From Paenibacillus sp. 19GGS1-52 (GTDB lineage Bacteria > Bacillota > Bacilli > Paenibacillales > Paenibacillaceae): DNA of 64,000 bases. Shown here piece after piece: positions 53,917 to 61,981 of this stretch (position 1 is the stretch's first letter; every line of letters starts with the position of its first letter). The position numbers and the translations under genes were made by a program. The notes below the pieces were generated by a model, which was given only the letters and a program-made list of their open reading frames with translations, did no database searches and was not told the DNA's origin. Location of the stretch: the NCBI RefSeq assembly GCF_022369515.1, contig NZ_CP059724.1:2914001-2978000 (forward strand), read 5' to 3'.

Positions 53917-55632
53917 ATGATAATGGCAAAAGTTGGCATATTAATGGATCAACAGGAGGCGGAACGCTACTGGAAATACAGCGTCAACGTTTTCGGAGGT
54001 TACGCTGCAGAAATATTAAGCTACGCAGGAATTCCTTTTGATGTGCTGACGGATGTCCATCATTCGGAATATCACCAGTACGACATCGTGATTGCTGCAC
54101 ATGTGGCCAACGATGACGCTCGTCTTCCTGAATTGTGGGATTTCATGGCAAAAGGAGGCGTACTGATCTCATATGGTGGATTGCAGGGCTGGGCTCCGCG
54201 GCTGGGTTGTACCCTAACCGGGCACTTTGGAGCCGGGTATGCCGAAACGGGAGATTCTAATGGCGAGGAGGCTAGTCCCTTGCGTTTTCTCCGTGCGATC
54301 CCCTGGTTAAGTGCCGCGAATAAAGGGCTGCCGGTGCGTGAAGTGGGTTCGATTCACATTGACGAGCCCACGGGAACGGTCATTGGACCGTTGAAGCAAA
54401 TCTTTACGATTGGTCAAGGACAGTTCATCCGCTGGTCGGTAGATGTACTGCGAACAGTCGTGGAGATGCAGCAGGGCTCGGCTCCGATTCTGGCGGATGG
54501 AATTCCCGCTCCGGACGGATCAGCTCCTGTGAATGACGGAATTCTGAAGGCTGACGACCGAGTTGAGCTGGACTGGCAATGGGATCGACGGACGACAGAA
54601 ACGGGTGCTCCTTATTTTGCAATTCCATATGCTGATTATTGGCGGAATCAGATCAAGCAGGAATTGCTGGAACTGGCGCTGACTCAGGGAAAAACCTTGC
54701 CGTTCGTGGGTTATTGGCCGGATGGAATAAACGGAGTGGTTACGATTTCTCTGGATAGCGACCTTAATGAGGATGTTCATGCGGAAGCAACGCTTGCGCT
54801 TCATGCGGAATGTGGAATTTCCTCGACTTGGTGCATGCTGGAGCCGGGATATAGCAAAGAGATTTACGACCGGATCAAGGAAGCGGGCCATGAGCTGGCT
54901 TTGCATTATAATGCCCTGGCTGAAGCGGATGGAGAGTGGAGCGAGACTGCTTTTGACAGACAGTTTGACTGGTTAACCGCTGCGGCAGATCTGGACCAAG
55001 TGACTACCAATAAGAATCATTACACTCGTTTCGAAGGATGGGGAGAACTGTTTGAGTGGTGTGAAAAACGGGGTATTCGATGTGATCAAACTCGGGGTCC
55101 GTCCAAACGCGGAAATGTAGGTTTCTTATTCGGCTCCAGTCATCCCTATGTACCGATGGCACAGCATGATCAACAGAATCGCCTATACAACTTGATGGAG
55201 ATCGGCTTTCTCACTCAGGATATGGATTTATTGAATTCATGGTCTGACAGCAGCATCATTACTCCACTGCTGGAGCAGATACGCAGTGTTGAAGGCGTCG
55301 CTCATTTCCTATTCCATCCGGTGCATATTCATGGCCACGAAGCGGTCAGAAATGCGTTCCGTAAGCTGGTGAAGGAAGCGGATAGGCAGGGTTTTGTATT
55401 CTGGACCACTGAAGAAATCCAACGGTGGGACCATGCCCGTAGACAAATCCGCATTACGGGTATGTCAGAGATTCTCCCTTATCAGCTAACCGTGCAGGGC
55501 TCCGCACCACAAGCTGTCGTCTGGATTCCGCTACCCCCAGGAACGCCAACAGATCCAGAGGACCGAATAGAACCTTTAAGTGGATTGCGTTGCCGGAAGC
55601 TGCAGGTGGGGGAGCTAGTCGCTAATGTCTAA
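53917..55632 (+). CDS. GATase-like plus polysaccharide-deacetylase-like protein
   Basis: A 571-residue soluble protein. The first half (about 1-200) resembles a glutamine-amidotransferase/ThuA-like alpha-beta fold (VFGGYAAEILSYAGIPFDVL, DIVIAAHVANDDARLPELWDFMAKGGVLISYGG). The second half (about 265-500) resembles NodB deacetylases: GVVTISLDSDLNEDVH with the DxD-like metal motif, HELALHYN, and FHPVHIHGH near the end. No signal peptide. It may remove an acyl group from a sugar inside the cell. ATG 53917 is preferred (AAAGGA upstream); 53908 and 53923 are alternatives. Its end overlaps the next gene by eight bases. Confidence 0.7.
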   Translation: MIMAKVGILMDQQEAERYWKYSVNVFGGYAAEILSYAGIPFDVLTDVHHSEYHQYDIVIAAHVANDDARLPELWDFMAKGGVLISYGGLQGWAPRLGCTLTGHFGAGYAETGDSNGEEASPLRFLRAIPWLSAANKGLPVREVGSIHIDEPTGTVIGPLKQIFTIGQGQFIRWSVDVLRTVVEMQQGSAPILADGIPAPDGSAPVNDGILKADDRVELDWQWDRRTTETGAPYFAIPYADYWRNQIKQELLELALTQGKTLPFVGYWPDGINGVVTISLDSDLNEDVHAEATLALHAECGISSTWCMLEPGYSKEIYDRIKEAGHELALHYNALAEADGEWSETAFDRQFDWLTAAADLDQVTTNKNHYTRFEGWGELFEWCEKRGIRCDQTRGPSKRGNVGFLFGSSHPYVPMAQHDQQNRLYNLMEIGFLTQDMDLLNSWSDSSIITPLLEQIRSVEGVAHFLFHPVHIHGHEAVRNAFRKLVKEADRQGFVFWTTEEIQRWDHARRQIRITGMSEILPYQLTVQGSAPQAVVWIPLPPGTPTDPEDRIEPLSGLRCRKLQVGELVANV

Positions 55633-56674
55633 AGATATGCCGGATGCGCTTAATTTCGCTATCGTAGGTGCTGGTGCTATTGCCCGTCAACATGTAAAAG
55701 CTATATTGAATCATCCAGCGGCTAAACTGGTTGCTGTTAGCAGTCGTGATCTCACTCCTATCGACGTTCTGCTTGGAGACAGCTCCTATGTGGGTAAATA
55801 TCTCGATTATCGGGAGATGCTGCTTCGTTCGGATATCGATGTTGTCTGTATCTGTACCCCAAGCGGAACACATAGTGAGATTGCCATCGCCTGTGCAGAA
55901 GCAGGCAAACATGTGTTGTGCGAGAAGCCGCTGGATATTCGGGAGGACCGAATGTCCGCCATGATCAAGGCTTGCCGAAGTCATGGGGTGAAGCTGGGCT
56001 GTGTTTTTCAGAGGAGATTGATGCCTGCGGCACAGCACACCCAAGAGGCGCTGCAAGCTGGCAAGCTGGGACGTCTCCTGATCGGCAATGCTTTTCTAAA
56101 ATATTATCGTAGTCCTGAATATTACGACAGTGGAAGCTGGCGCGGCACCTGGGAGCTGGATGGGGGTGGAGCACTGATGAATCAAGGGATTCACGGAGTG
56201 GATTTACTGCAGTATTTGCTGGGCGATGTGGAGTCGGTATTTGCTTATTCCGATACCCTGATTCATCGCATCAGCGTAGAGGACACCTCTGTGGTGGCAC
56301 TGAAATTTCGCAGTGGCGCATTCGGTGTGATTCAGGCCACTACATCGGTCTACCCTGGACAGGAAACCCGCTTCGAGCTGCATGGAGATAAAGGGACAGT
56401 GGAATTTGGTGACGAGGGTTTCCGGCAATGGGTATTTCGCGATTATCCGGAATCGGTTCCTTTCATTGCAGATACCTTAGGTTTGTCGGTCAGCAGTGAT
56501 CCGCAGCAGCTTTCTTTTGCTGGGCACTATTATTATATAGATGACATGATTCAAGCCATTCACGAAGGACGAGAGCCTGCCGTAAACGGAGAAGAAGCAA
56601 GGAAGTCAGTAGATCTGATTCTGGCTTGCTATGAATCTGCGCGAACTGGGAAAGAGGTAAAGCTTCCAGTGTAG
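55625..56674 (+). CDS. Gfo/Idh/MocA-family sugar dehydrogenase
   Basis: An NAD(P)-dependent sugar oxidoreductase of 349 residues. VGAGAIARQH (about 14-23) binds dinucleotide, CEKPLDI carries the conserved EKP lysine, and a C-terminal beta-sheet domain with GGGALMNQGIHGVDLLQYLLG contains the likely catalytic His. Of the two Gfo/Idh proteins here this one has the more orthodox motifs. With the SMP-30 lactonase at the end of the operon it could oxidise a sugar C1 to a lactone. ATG 55625 overlaps the preceding gene by eight bases. Confidence 0.9.
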   Translation: MSKDMPDALNFAIVGAGAIARQHVKAILNHPAAKLVAVSSRDLTPIDVLLGDSSYVGKYLDYREMLLRSDIDVVCICTPSGTHSEIAIACAEAGKHVLCEKPLDIREDRMSAMIKACRSHGVKLGCVFQRRLMPAAQHTQEALQAGKLGRLLIGNAFLKYYRSPEYYDSGSWRGTWELDGGGALMNQGIHGVDLLQYLLGDVESVFAYSDTLIHRISVEDTSVVALKFRSGAFGVIQATTSVYPGQETRFELHGDKGTVEFGDEGFRQWVFRDYPESVPFIADTLGLSVSSDPQQLSFAGHYYYIDDMIQAIHEGREPAVNGEEARKSVDLILACYESARTGKEVKLPV

Positions 56675-56698
56675 CTAAAAAAGAAAGGGGGTTATGGC

Positions 56699-58366
56699 AT
56701 GATTTGGGATCGTTTAGGTGTGTTGACGGACGAGGTTTCCCCGAATTTGGATACTGCTCTTGATTGGGTGGTACAGCAAGGGCTGAAGCACGTGGAGATT
56801 CGTACCCTTGATGGAATCAATGTCATGGATCTTGAGGATGCGGCGATTGTCCTTATCCGTTCAGCAATTGAAGAGCGAGGGCTGTTTGTGTCTGCTCTGG
56901 CTTCTCCGGTATTTAAATGTACTCTGGATTCGGATCATCCGGTCACTATAGGGGACACATTCGGACAGCAGGAAGAGTCGGTGGAGGCGCATTTCGGCAA
57001 ATTGGGAAGAGCGATAGAAATTGCTAAAGGCTTAGGTACGCCCTATATTCGGATTTTCTCTTTCTGGCGTGAACGAATTCCATTGCTCATTGAAGAGGAA
57101 ATTGTTGGACATCTGAAGAGGGCGGCAGCTATTGCGGAACAAGAGGGCATTATTCTGCTGCTCGAGAATGAGCCTGCCTGCAATGGAGGATTCGCAGCGG
57201 AGATCGAACGAATGATTACTCAAACCTCATCGCCAGCGTTGAAAGCACTCTGGGACCCGGGGAATGAAGCTTATGGCGGCAAATCTGCCTATCCAGAAGG
57301 CTATTCTCACATTAGTTCTGTATTGGGTCATGTACATCTAAAGGATGCGATAATCGGAGAGGACGGCCTTCCTCATTGTGTACCCATCGGCAGCGGAACC
57401 GTTCACTTCGCGGACCAGATTGCCGCGCTGGAGCGGGAGGGTTATCAAGGTTTGTATACGCTCGAAACTCATTATATTCCTCCCGGAGGAACAGCAGCCG
57501 ACGGTACGCTTCAATCTTTGGAAGGCCTCCGCCAGGTATTGGAAAGCTTTCAGGTAATGAATAGTGTCAGGGATACATTTGCGGAACAACAGCTTACTGT
57601 ACACCGCTATTCCAATCGTCTAGAAATGGGCCGTGCAGTTGCGGCTGACGTAGCCGATACTATCCGCAGACAATTGCAGCACAAAGAAAGGCTGACCATC
57701 GTCTTTGCCTCCGCTCCTTCACAGAACGAGTTTCTGGAGGCGCTGGTTGAGAGAGCGGATATAGAGTGGGAGCGTCTGGTTTGCTTTCATCTGGATGAAT
57801 ATGTCGGGTTGCCAGCCGATGCTCCGCAAAGCTTCTCGCGCTATCTTCAAGATAAGCTGTTTACAAGAAGACCGCCGCAGCAGTTTCACCGAATTAATGG
57901 ACTAAACGAACCGGAAACGGAATGTAGCAGATATGGGAAATTACTAGAGACTTATGGCGTTGACATTGCTTGTATCGGAATTGGAGAGAATGGACATCTT
58001 GCTTTCAATGATCCTCATGTGGCAGATTTTCATGATCTGTATCCTGTGAAGCTGGTGAGTCTGGATGAAACGAGCCGGAAACAGCAAGTAAATGATGGCT
58101 GTTTCACGCAATTGAATCAGGTTCCTGTTCAGGCAATCACCTTGACGATTCCGGTGATTCTGTCGGCGGCGGCTATTTTCTGCACGGTGCCTGGTGCCCG
58201 CAAGAGCAGTGCAGTTGGGAAGACGCTTCTAGGACCGGTCACAACGCTCTGTCCATCCTCCATTCTGCGTACGGCTCGCTCTTGCCAAATGTATCTGGAT
58301 ATGGAGAGTGCGTCAGAGCTGGTAACGCCAGGCCAGAGGTTCGGGAGATTGCAGTTCTTAAGCTAA
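56699..58366 (+). CDS. Sugar-isomerase TIM barrel fused to glucosamine-6-phosphate deaminase
   Basis: A 555-residue two-enzyme fusion. Residues 1 to about 285 form a xylose-isomerase/AP-endonuclease-2-like barrel (LLLENEPACNGGF, LWDPGNEAYGG, HVHLKDAI and LETHY carry its metal ligands). Residues from about 300 to 555 form a NagB domain with D366 in LDEYVGLP and the ring-opening H433 in GIGENGHLAFNDP. The reading frame is continuous. NagB converts glucosamine-6-phosphate to fructose-6-phosphate and ammonia; the barrel may make or use a related keto sugar. ATG 56699 follows AAAGGGGGTTATGGC. Confidence 0.88.
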   Translation: MIWDRLGVLTDEVSPNLDTALDWVVQQGLKHVEIRTLDGINVMDLEDAAIVLIRSAIEERGLFVSALASPVFKCTLDSDHPVTIGDTFGQQEESVEAHFGKLGRAIEIAKGLGTPYIRIFSFWRERIPLLIEEEIVGHLKRAAAIAEQEGIILLLENEPACNGGFAAEIERMITQTSSPALKALWDPGNEAYGGKSAYPEGYSHISSVLGHVHLKDAIIGEDGLPHCVPIGSGTVHFADQIAALEREGYQGLYTLETHYIPPGGTAADGTLQSLEGLRQVLESFQVMNSVRDTFAEQQLTVHRYSNRLEMGRAVAADVADTIRRQLQHKERLTIVFASAPSQNEFLEALVERADIEWERLVCFHLDEYVGLPADAPQSFSRYLQDKLFTRRPPQQFHRINGLNEPETECSRYGKLLETYGVDIACIGIGENGHLAFNDPHVADFHDLYPVKLVSLDETSRKQQVNDGCFTQLNQVPVQAITLTIPVILSAAAIFCTVPGARKSSAVGKTLLGPVTTLCPSSILRTARSCQMYLDMESASELVTPGQRFGRLQFLS

Positions 58367-58399
58367 GGTGGACGGATAGTGAAGGAGGAGTAGGAATAG

Positions 58400-58795
58400 A
58401 TGAGACAGGCAGTTAGTACCGGAATGGCTTCGGCTGGCAACGGTCCATATTCGCAAGCGATTTTGGCTGGTAATTATCTGTATGTGTCCGGTCAAGGGCC
58501 GTTGGACTCTACGGGCGACATCGTACCGGGCAGTATCGAAGAACAAACAAAGCTGACGCTTCAGAATATTCGTGAAATTGTTGAGGCAGGCGGATTCACT
58601 ATGGATCAGGTGGTTAAAGTCGGTGTTTACCTATCTGATCTGCAGCATTTTCAGAGATTCAATGAGGTGTATGTCGCTTTTTTTCAAGCGCCAATGCCGG
58701 CCCGCACCTGTATTGAAGCTGGACTAAACGGAATACTCGTCGAGATCGATGTCATTGCTTATCGCCAGCAGGTAGAGACGAAGGCAAGTCTATGA
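58400..58795 (+). CDS. RidA-family enamine/imine deaminase
   Basis: A 131-residue trimer-forming protein. The family marks GPYSQAI, LYVSGQGPLD, NIREIVEAGG and PARTCIEAGL, with the catalytic arginine, are all present. RidA hydrolyses reactive enamines and imines released by PLP enzymes. Here it is encoded three genes before a D-threonine-aldolase-like PLP enzyme and just after a deaminase fusion, so it may clear an intermediate of this pathway. ATG 58400 follows GAAGGAGGAGTAGG. It overlaps the SDR gene by four bases. Confidence 0.92.
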   Translation: MRQAVSTGMASAGNGPYSQAILAGNYLYVSGQGPLDSTGDIVPGSIEEQTKLTLQNIREIVEAGGFTMDQVVKVGVYLSDLQHFQRFNEVYVAFFQAPMPARTCIEAGLNGILVEIDVIAYRQQVETKASL

Positions 58796-59544
58796 GGAGA
58801 TTTGTGGGTCAGGTAGCTGTCGTGACGGGAGCGGGACAGGGCATTGGAGCAGCGATTGCGGAGAGGTTAGCCGCTGAAGGCGCTCACGTCGTGATGTTGG
58901 ATATACAAGAACATGTCTTAGCGCAATCTGTTGAACGAATGAAAAGCATGAATTATTCTGTTTCCTCGTTTACGCTTGATGTCTCAAATGCTGAAGAAGT
59001 TGAAGATACGATTCGCCGGACGGTAGAAACCGTGGGGAATATTGATATTCTGGTCAACAATGCGGGCATTGCCTGGGAGGAAGAGTTCATTCATATCAGT
59101 GATGAGCATTGGCGGCGAATTATCGATGTCAACTTAAATGGGATGTTCTATGTAGCCCAAAGAGTTGCTCGTCACATGAAGCTGAATGGGCAAGGGGTAA
59201 TTTGTAATATGGCCTCTACGAATGGTTTAGTTGGAGAAGCTAAATATGCCCACTACAATGCCTCCAAGGGAGGTGTGGTTCTGCTGACCAAGACGATGGC
59301 GATTGAACTGGGACCGTACGGAATTCGCGTGAATGCGGTTTGCCCAGGTTATATACAAACACCATTATCCGAGTCGATTGACAGTCCGGAAACGGTAGGT
59401 CGTTATATTGAGCAATATATTCCGCTGGGACGAGCGGGAAAGCCTGCTGACATCGCCGGAGTATTTGCATTTTTAGCTTCAGACGATGCCGCCTTCATTA
59501 ATGGGGAATGTATAGTTGTTGATGGTGGGCAACTTGCATTTTAA
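58792..59544 (+). CDS. Short-chain dehydrogenase/reductase
   Basis: A classical 250-residue SDR. TGAGQGIG (about 13-20) binds the cofactor, NNAG (about 89-92) and NMAST supply conserved residues, and YNASK holds the catalytic tyrosine and lysine. The aspartate in VVMLDIQ after strand two favours NAD over NADP. The C-terminal NGECIVVDGGQLAF is usual for sugar and polyol dehydrogenases. ATG 58792 overlaps the RidA stop (ATGA), so translation is coupled. Substrate unknown; a sugar or hydroxy-acid of the operon is likely. Confidence 0.9.
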   Translation: MRRFVGQVAVVTGAGQGIGAAIAERLAAEGAHVVMLDIQEHVLAQSVERMKSMNYSVSSFTLDVSNAEEVEDTIRRTVETVGNIDILVNNAGIAWEEEFIHISDEHWRRIIDVNLNGMFYVAQRVARHMKLNGQGVICNMASTNGLVGEAKYAHYNASKGGVVLLTKTMAIELGPYGIRVNAVCPGYIQTPLSESIDSPETVGRYIEQYIPLGRAGKPADIAGVFAFLASDDAAFINGECIVVDGGQLAF

Positions 59545-59564
59545 TCTATAATAAGGGAGAATTT

Positions 59565-60671
59565 ATGGATAAAAAGGATTTGGATACGCCTGTGGTGATG
59601 ATCGATGCTACCAAGCTTGCAGGGAATATTTCGCGGATGCAAGAAAAGGTGGATAGGGCGGGGATCGCCCTTCGTCCACATGCCAAAACGCACAAAACCC
59701 CTGAGATCGCCGCCATGCAACTGGCTTCTGGTGCTGTTGGAATAACTGTGGCGAAGTTAGGGGAAGCCGAAGCGATGGCTGCTGCCGGAATCAGGGATAT
59801 TCTGATTGCTTATCCGCTGGTTGGCGCCCAGAAGCTGGAACGGTTAGTTCGCCTGGTAAAGGATAAGAAGAACGTGATTAGAGTTGCTGTTGATAGTGTG
59901 GAAGTTGCAGCGGGCATCTCTGCCGCTGCATTGCAGGCTGGAGAAGTTATTGAAGTGTGGCTCGAAATCGACCCAGGCTACGGACGCGTAGGCCTGCAGC
60001 TCGGCGAAGCTCTAATTGCAGCTGCGGGCAGCATGCTCAACTTGCCAGGTATTCGACTGACCGGGGTTATGACGTTTGCCGGACAGTCCTATGATGCCAT
60101 TACTGATGAGGAACTGCTGCAAACCGTGAGAAAAGAATGCGCGATTGCTGTCGAAGCTGCAGCCGCTCTGCGAGTTCTAGGCTGTCCTATTGAGCATATC
60201 AGCGTGGGTTCCACACCGGCCAGTCGATTCGTGTCCGCTATGGAGGGCGTCACGGAAATCCGACCGGGAACCTATGTGTTTGGCGATTTAACTCAAGTGA
60301 AGGCGAAGGCTCTTCAGCTAGAAGAATGCGCACTATCAGTGCTTGTAACGGTTATTAGCCGACCCACGCCGGAGCGGGCTGTTGTCGATGCGGGAACTAA
60401 AGTATTTACCGTGGATGGTGAGGATTCACCATTAGGTACCGGCCGGGGGTATGTGGTGGGCCATCCTGAGGTGAAGGTGGAGTGGTTTAACGAAGAACAT
60501 GGGGTGCTTTATCTTCCACCTGATGAAAGAAAGATCAGTGTGGGTGATAAACTGGAGATCGTTCCGGTTCATTGCTGCGCGGTTGTCAATAATTTTGATG
60601 AAATCTCGATGATAAGAGAGAATGAATTCGAACACAATCTCACCGTAGCCGCGAGAGGGAAGGTTCGCTGA
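59565..60671 (+). CDS. D-threonine aldolase/D-serine dehydratase-like PLP enzyme
   Basis: A 368-residue fold-III (alanine-racemase-like) PLP enzyme. The Schiff-base lysine is K41 in LRPHAKTHK. EIDPGYGRVGL, SVGSTP and RPGTYVFGD line the cofactor site. H336 and C338 in VPVHCCAVVNNFDE match the zinc/metal pair of D-threonine aldolases and D-serine dehydratases. Either activity on a D-hydroxy amino acid would give glycine plus aldehyde, or a keto acid through an enamine. ATG 59565 follows AAGGGAG, 20 bases after the SDR. Confidence 0.88.
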   Translation: MDKKDLDTPVVMIDATKLAGNISRMQEKVDRAGIALRPHAKTHKTPEIAAMQLASGAVGITVAKLGEAEAMAAAGIRDILIAYPLVGAQKLERLVRLVKDKKNVIRVAVDSVEVAAGISAAALQAGEVIEVWLEIDPGYGRVGLQLGEALIAAAGSMLNLPGIRLTGVMTFAGQSYDAITDEELLQTVRKECAIAVEAAAALRVLGCPIEHISVGSTPASRFVSAMEGVTEIRPGTYVFGDLTQVKAKALQLEECALSVLVTVISRPTPERAVVDAGTKVFTVDGEDSPLGTGRGYVVGHPEVKVEWFNEEHGVLYLPPDERKISVGDKLEIVPVHCCAVVNNFDEISMIRENEFEHNLTVAARGKVR

Positions 60672-60686
60672 AAAGAGGTAAGGAAT

Positions 60687-61571
60687 ATGAATATTCGTGT
60701 GGAAAAGTTGGGCAGTATAGTGGCGGAACTGGGCGAAGGTCCATGTTGGATTGCGAAAAGTGGGCGATTGTTTTGGCTGGATATTAAAGGTCCGTCCATC
60801 CATGAATGGGATTCCGTGACCGGACAGATGGTTAGCTACAAAGCTCCCGACTTGATCAGTGCTATCGTTCCGTGTGCAGCTGGAGGCTGGCTGGCAACGG
60901 CATACCATAGTCTTTTTTATTGGGAGCCGGACGGAAGCGGTCTATTTCAAGAGGTGGCAAGGCTTGCGCATTTGCAGCCGGAGGTGCGGTTTAATGATGC
61001 CAAAGCGGGTCCGGACGGGCGCTTATGGGCAGGGACTATGTCCATGGATGGCACAAGTGGACTTGGTGCTTTATACGCTTTTGAATCCGATTATTCGTGG
61101 CATGAAGCAATAGCTGGTGTCAGCGTTTCCAATGGGTTGGATTGGAATCCAGAAGGTACGATCATGTATTATGTTGATTCTCCCACACGGATCATACAGG
61201 CGTTCGATTATCAGGATCACGGTCCGCTTGGACGCGGCCGTACCGCTGTCGCTTTTGGAGAAGAGGATTTAGGGATACCCGATGGTTTGACCGTCGACAC
61301 TCTCGGCAATATTTGGGTTGCTCATTGGGGTGGGAGCTGCGTTTCCCATTGGAATCCGGCTACAGGTGAATGTTTGGACAAGATCATCGTCCCTGCTCCT
61401 CAGCCGACAAGCTGTGTTTTTGGAGGGCATAACCGGGACGAATTGTTCATTACAAGCGCGAAGGAAGGCATGGATTCACAGGCGAAGGCTGATCACCCGG
61501 ATGCGGGGGCGTTGTTTAGAGCGGTTGCGAACGTACAAGGAAAACCAGGGTTCAGCTTTGGAAGAAAATAA
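60687..61571 (+). CDS. SMP-30/gluconolactonase family protein
   Basis: A 294-residue six-bladed propeller lactonase. Metal-site motifs GEGPCW, RFNDAKAGPDGRLWAGTM, SNGLDWNPEG and GIPDGLTVD are intact. It would open a sugar lactone formed by the Gfo/Idh dehydrogenase or SDR in the same operon. ATG 60687 follows AGAGGTAAGG, 15 bases after the PLP gene. It is the last gene of the operon; a perfect hairpin follows at 61606. Confidence 0.92.
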   Translation: MNIRVEKLGSIVAELGEGPCWIAKSGRLFWLDIKGPSIHEWDSVTGQMVSYKAPDLISAIVPCAAGGWLATAYHSLFYWEPDGSGLFQEVARLAHLQPEVRFNDAKAGPDGRLWAGTMSMDGTSGLGALYAFESDYSWHEAIAGVSVSNGLDWNPEGTIMYYVDSPTRIIQAFDYQDHGPLGRGRTAVAFGEEDLGIPDGLTVDTLGNIWVAHWGGSCVSHWNPATGECLDKIIVPAPQPTSCVFGGHNRDELFITSAKEGMDSQAKADHPDAGALFRAVANVQGKPGFSFGRK

Positions 61572-61605
61572 GCTTTAGTCAACAAGAACATTCAGCCTTC
61601 CCCCT

Positions 61606-61631
61606 AACCTCCATGATATGGAGGTTATTTG
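61606..61631 (+). terminator. Terminator after the lactonase operon
   Basis: Perfect nine-base-pair stem AACCTCCAT/ATGGAGGTT with a three-base loop, followed by the T-rich ATTTGTT. Confidence 0.75.
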
Positions 61632-61769
61632 TTATGTTTGGAGTAGAATATCTTCCATAAAATTGAGCTTTGGAAAGCCTATATTAACAAAATTATGATA
61701 ATTTTCATGTATTGAGGGAGGAAACTAAAAATTTAAGTTGTTCATGTAATATATACTAACACAAACCTA

Positions 61770-61798
61770 TTGACACGAAAAAGAGATATACGTATGAT
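61770..61798 (+). promoter_or_regulatory. Promoter of the surface-protein gene
   Basis: TTGACA (61770-61775) and TATGAT (61793-61798), 17 bases apart. Confidence 0.78.
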
Positions 61799-61805
61799 AC
61801 AACTA
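61783..61805. promoter_or_regulatory. Predicted GntR-SBP operator, site c
   Basis: It contains GTATGATAC (61792-61800), shared exactly with site b, and covers the -10 box. Extended over 23 bases it agrees with site b at about 17 positions. Confidence 0.5.
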
Positions 61806-61981
61806 TCATTTCAACCTATCGAATTTTTGTTCAGAATACAATGTTCATTTCACTGCAACCGAAAGGAGGAAGAAGTATACAAGCTTGCAACGGACATTTA
61901 GAAAGCTCTGATCATGGATAGCTGGTTGATGGAGATAGAAGAGTACCGTGCACTTATCGCAAATTCGGGAGGGAACAATAA

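Larger units (their letters stand above)
61632..61981 (+). promoter_or_regulatory. AT-rich leader and promoter region of the surface protein
   Basis: This 350-base stretch contains no gene. It holds a promoter (61770-61798), an operator (61783-61805) and a leader of about 175 nt. In the leader a strong ribosome-like AAAGGAGG (61862-61869) is followed by no ATG, GTG or TTG at normal distance. The real ribosome site is GGGAGGG at 61967-61973. Confidence 0.6.

Noticed and set aside
57540..57620. Frameshift or assembly join creating the TIM-NagB fusion
   Set aside because: The frame stays open with normal codon use on both sides, and both domains are complete. It remains a check to make, but the sequence gives no sign of an error.
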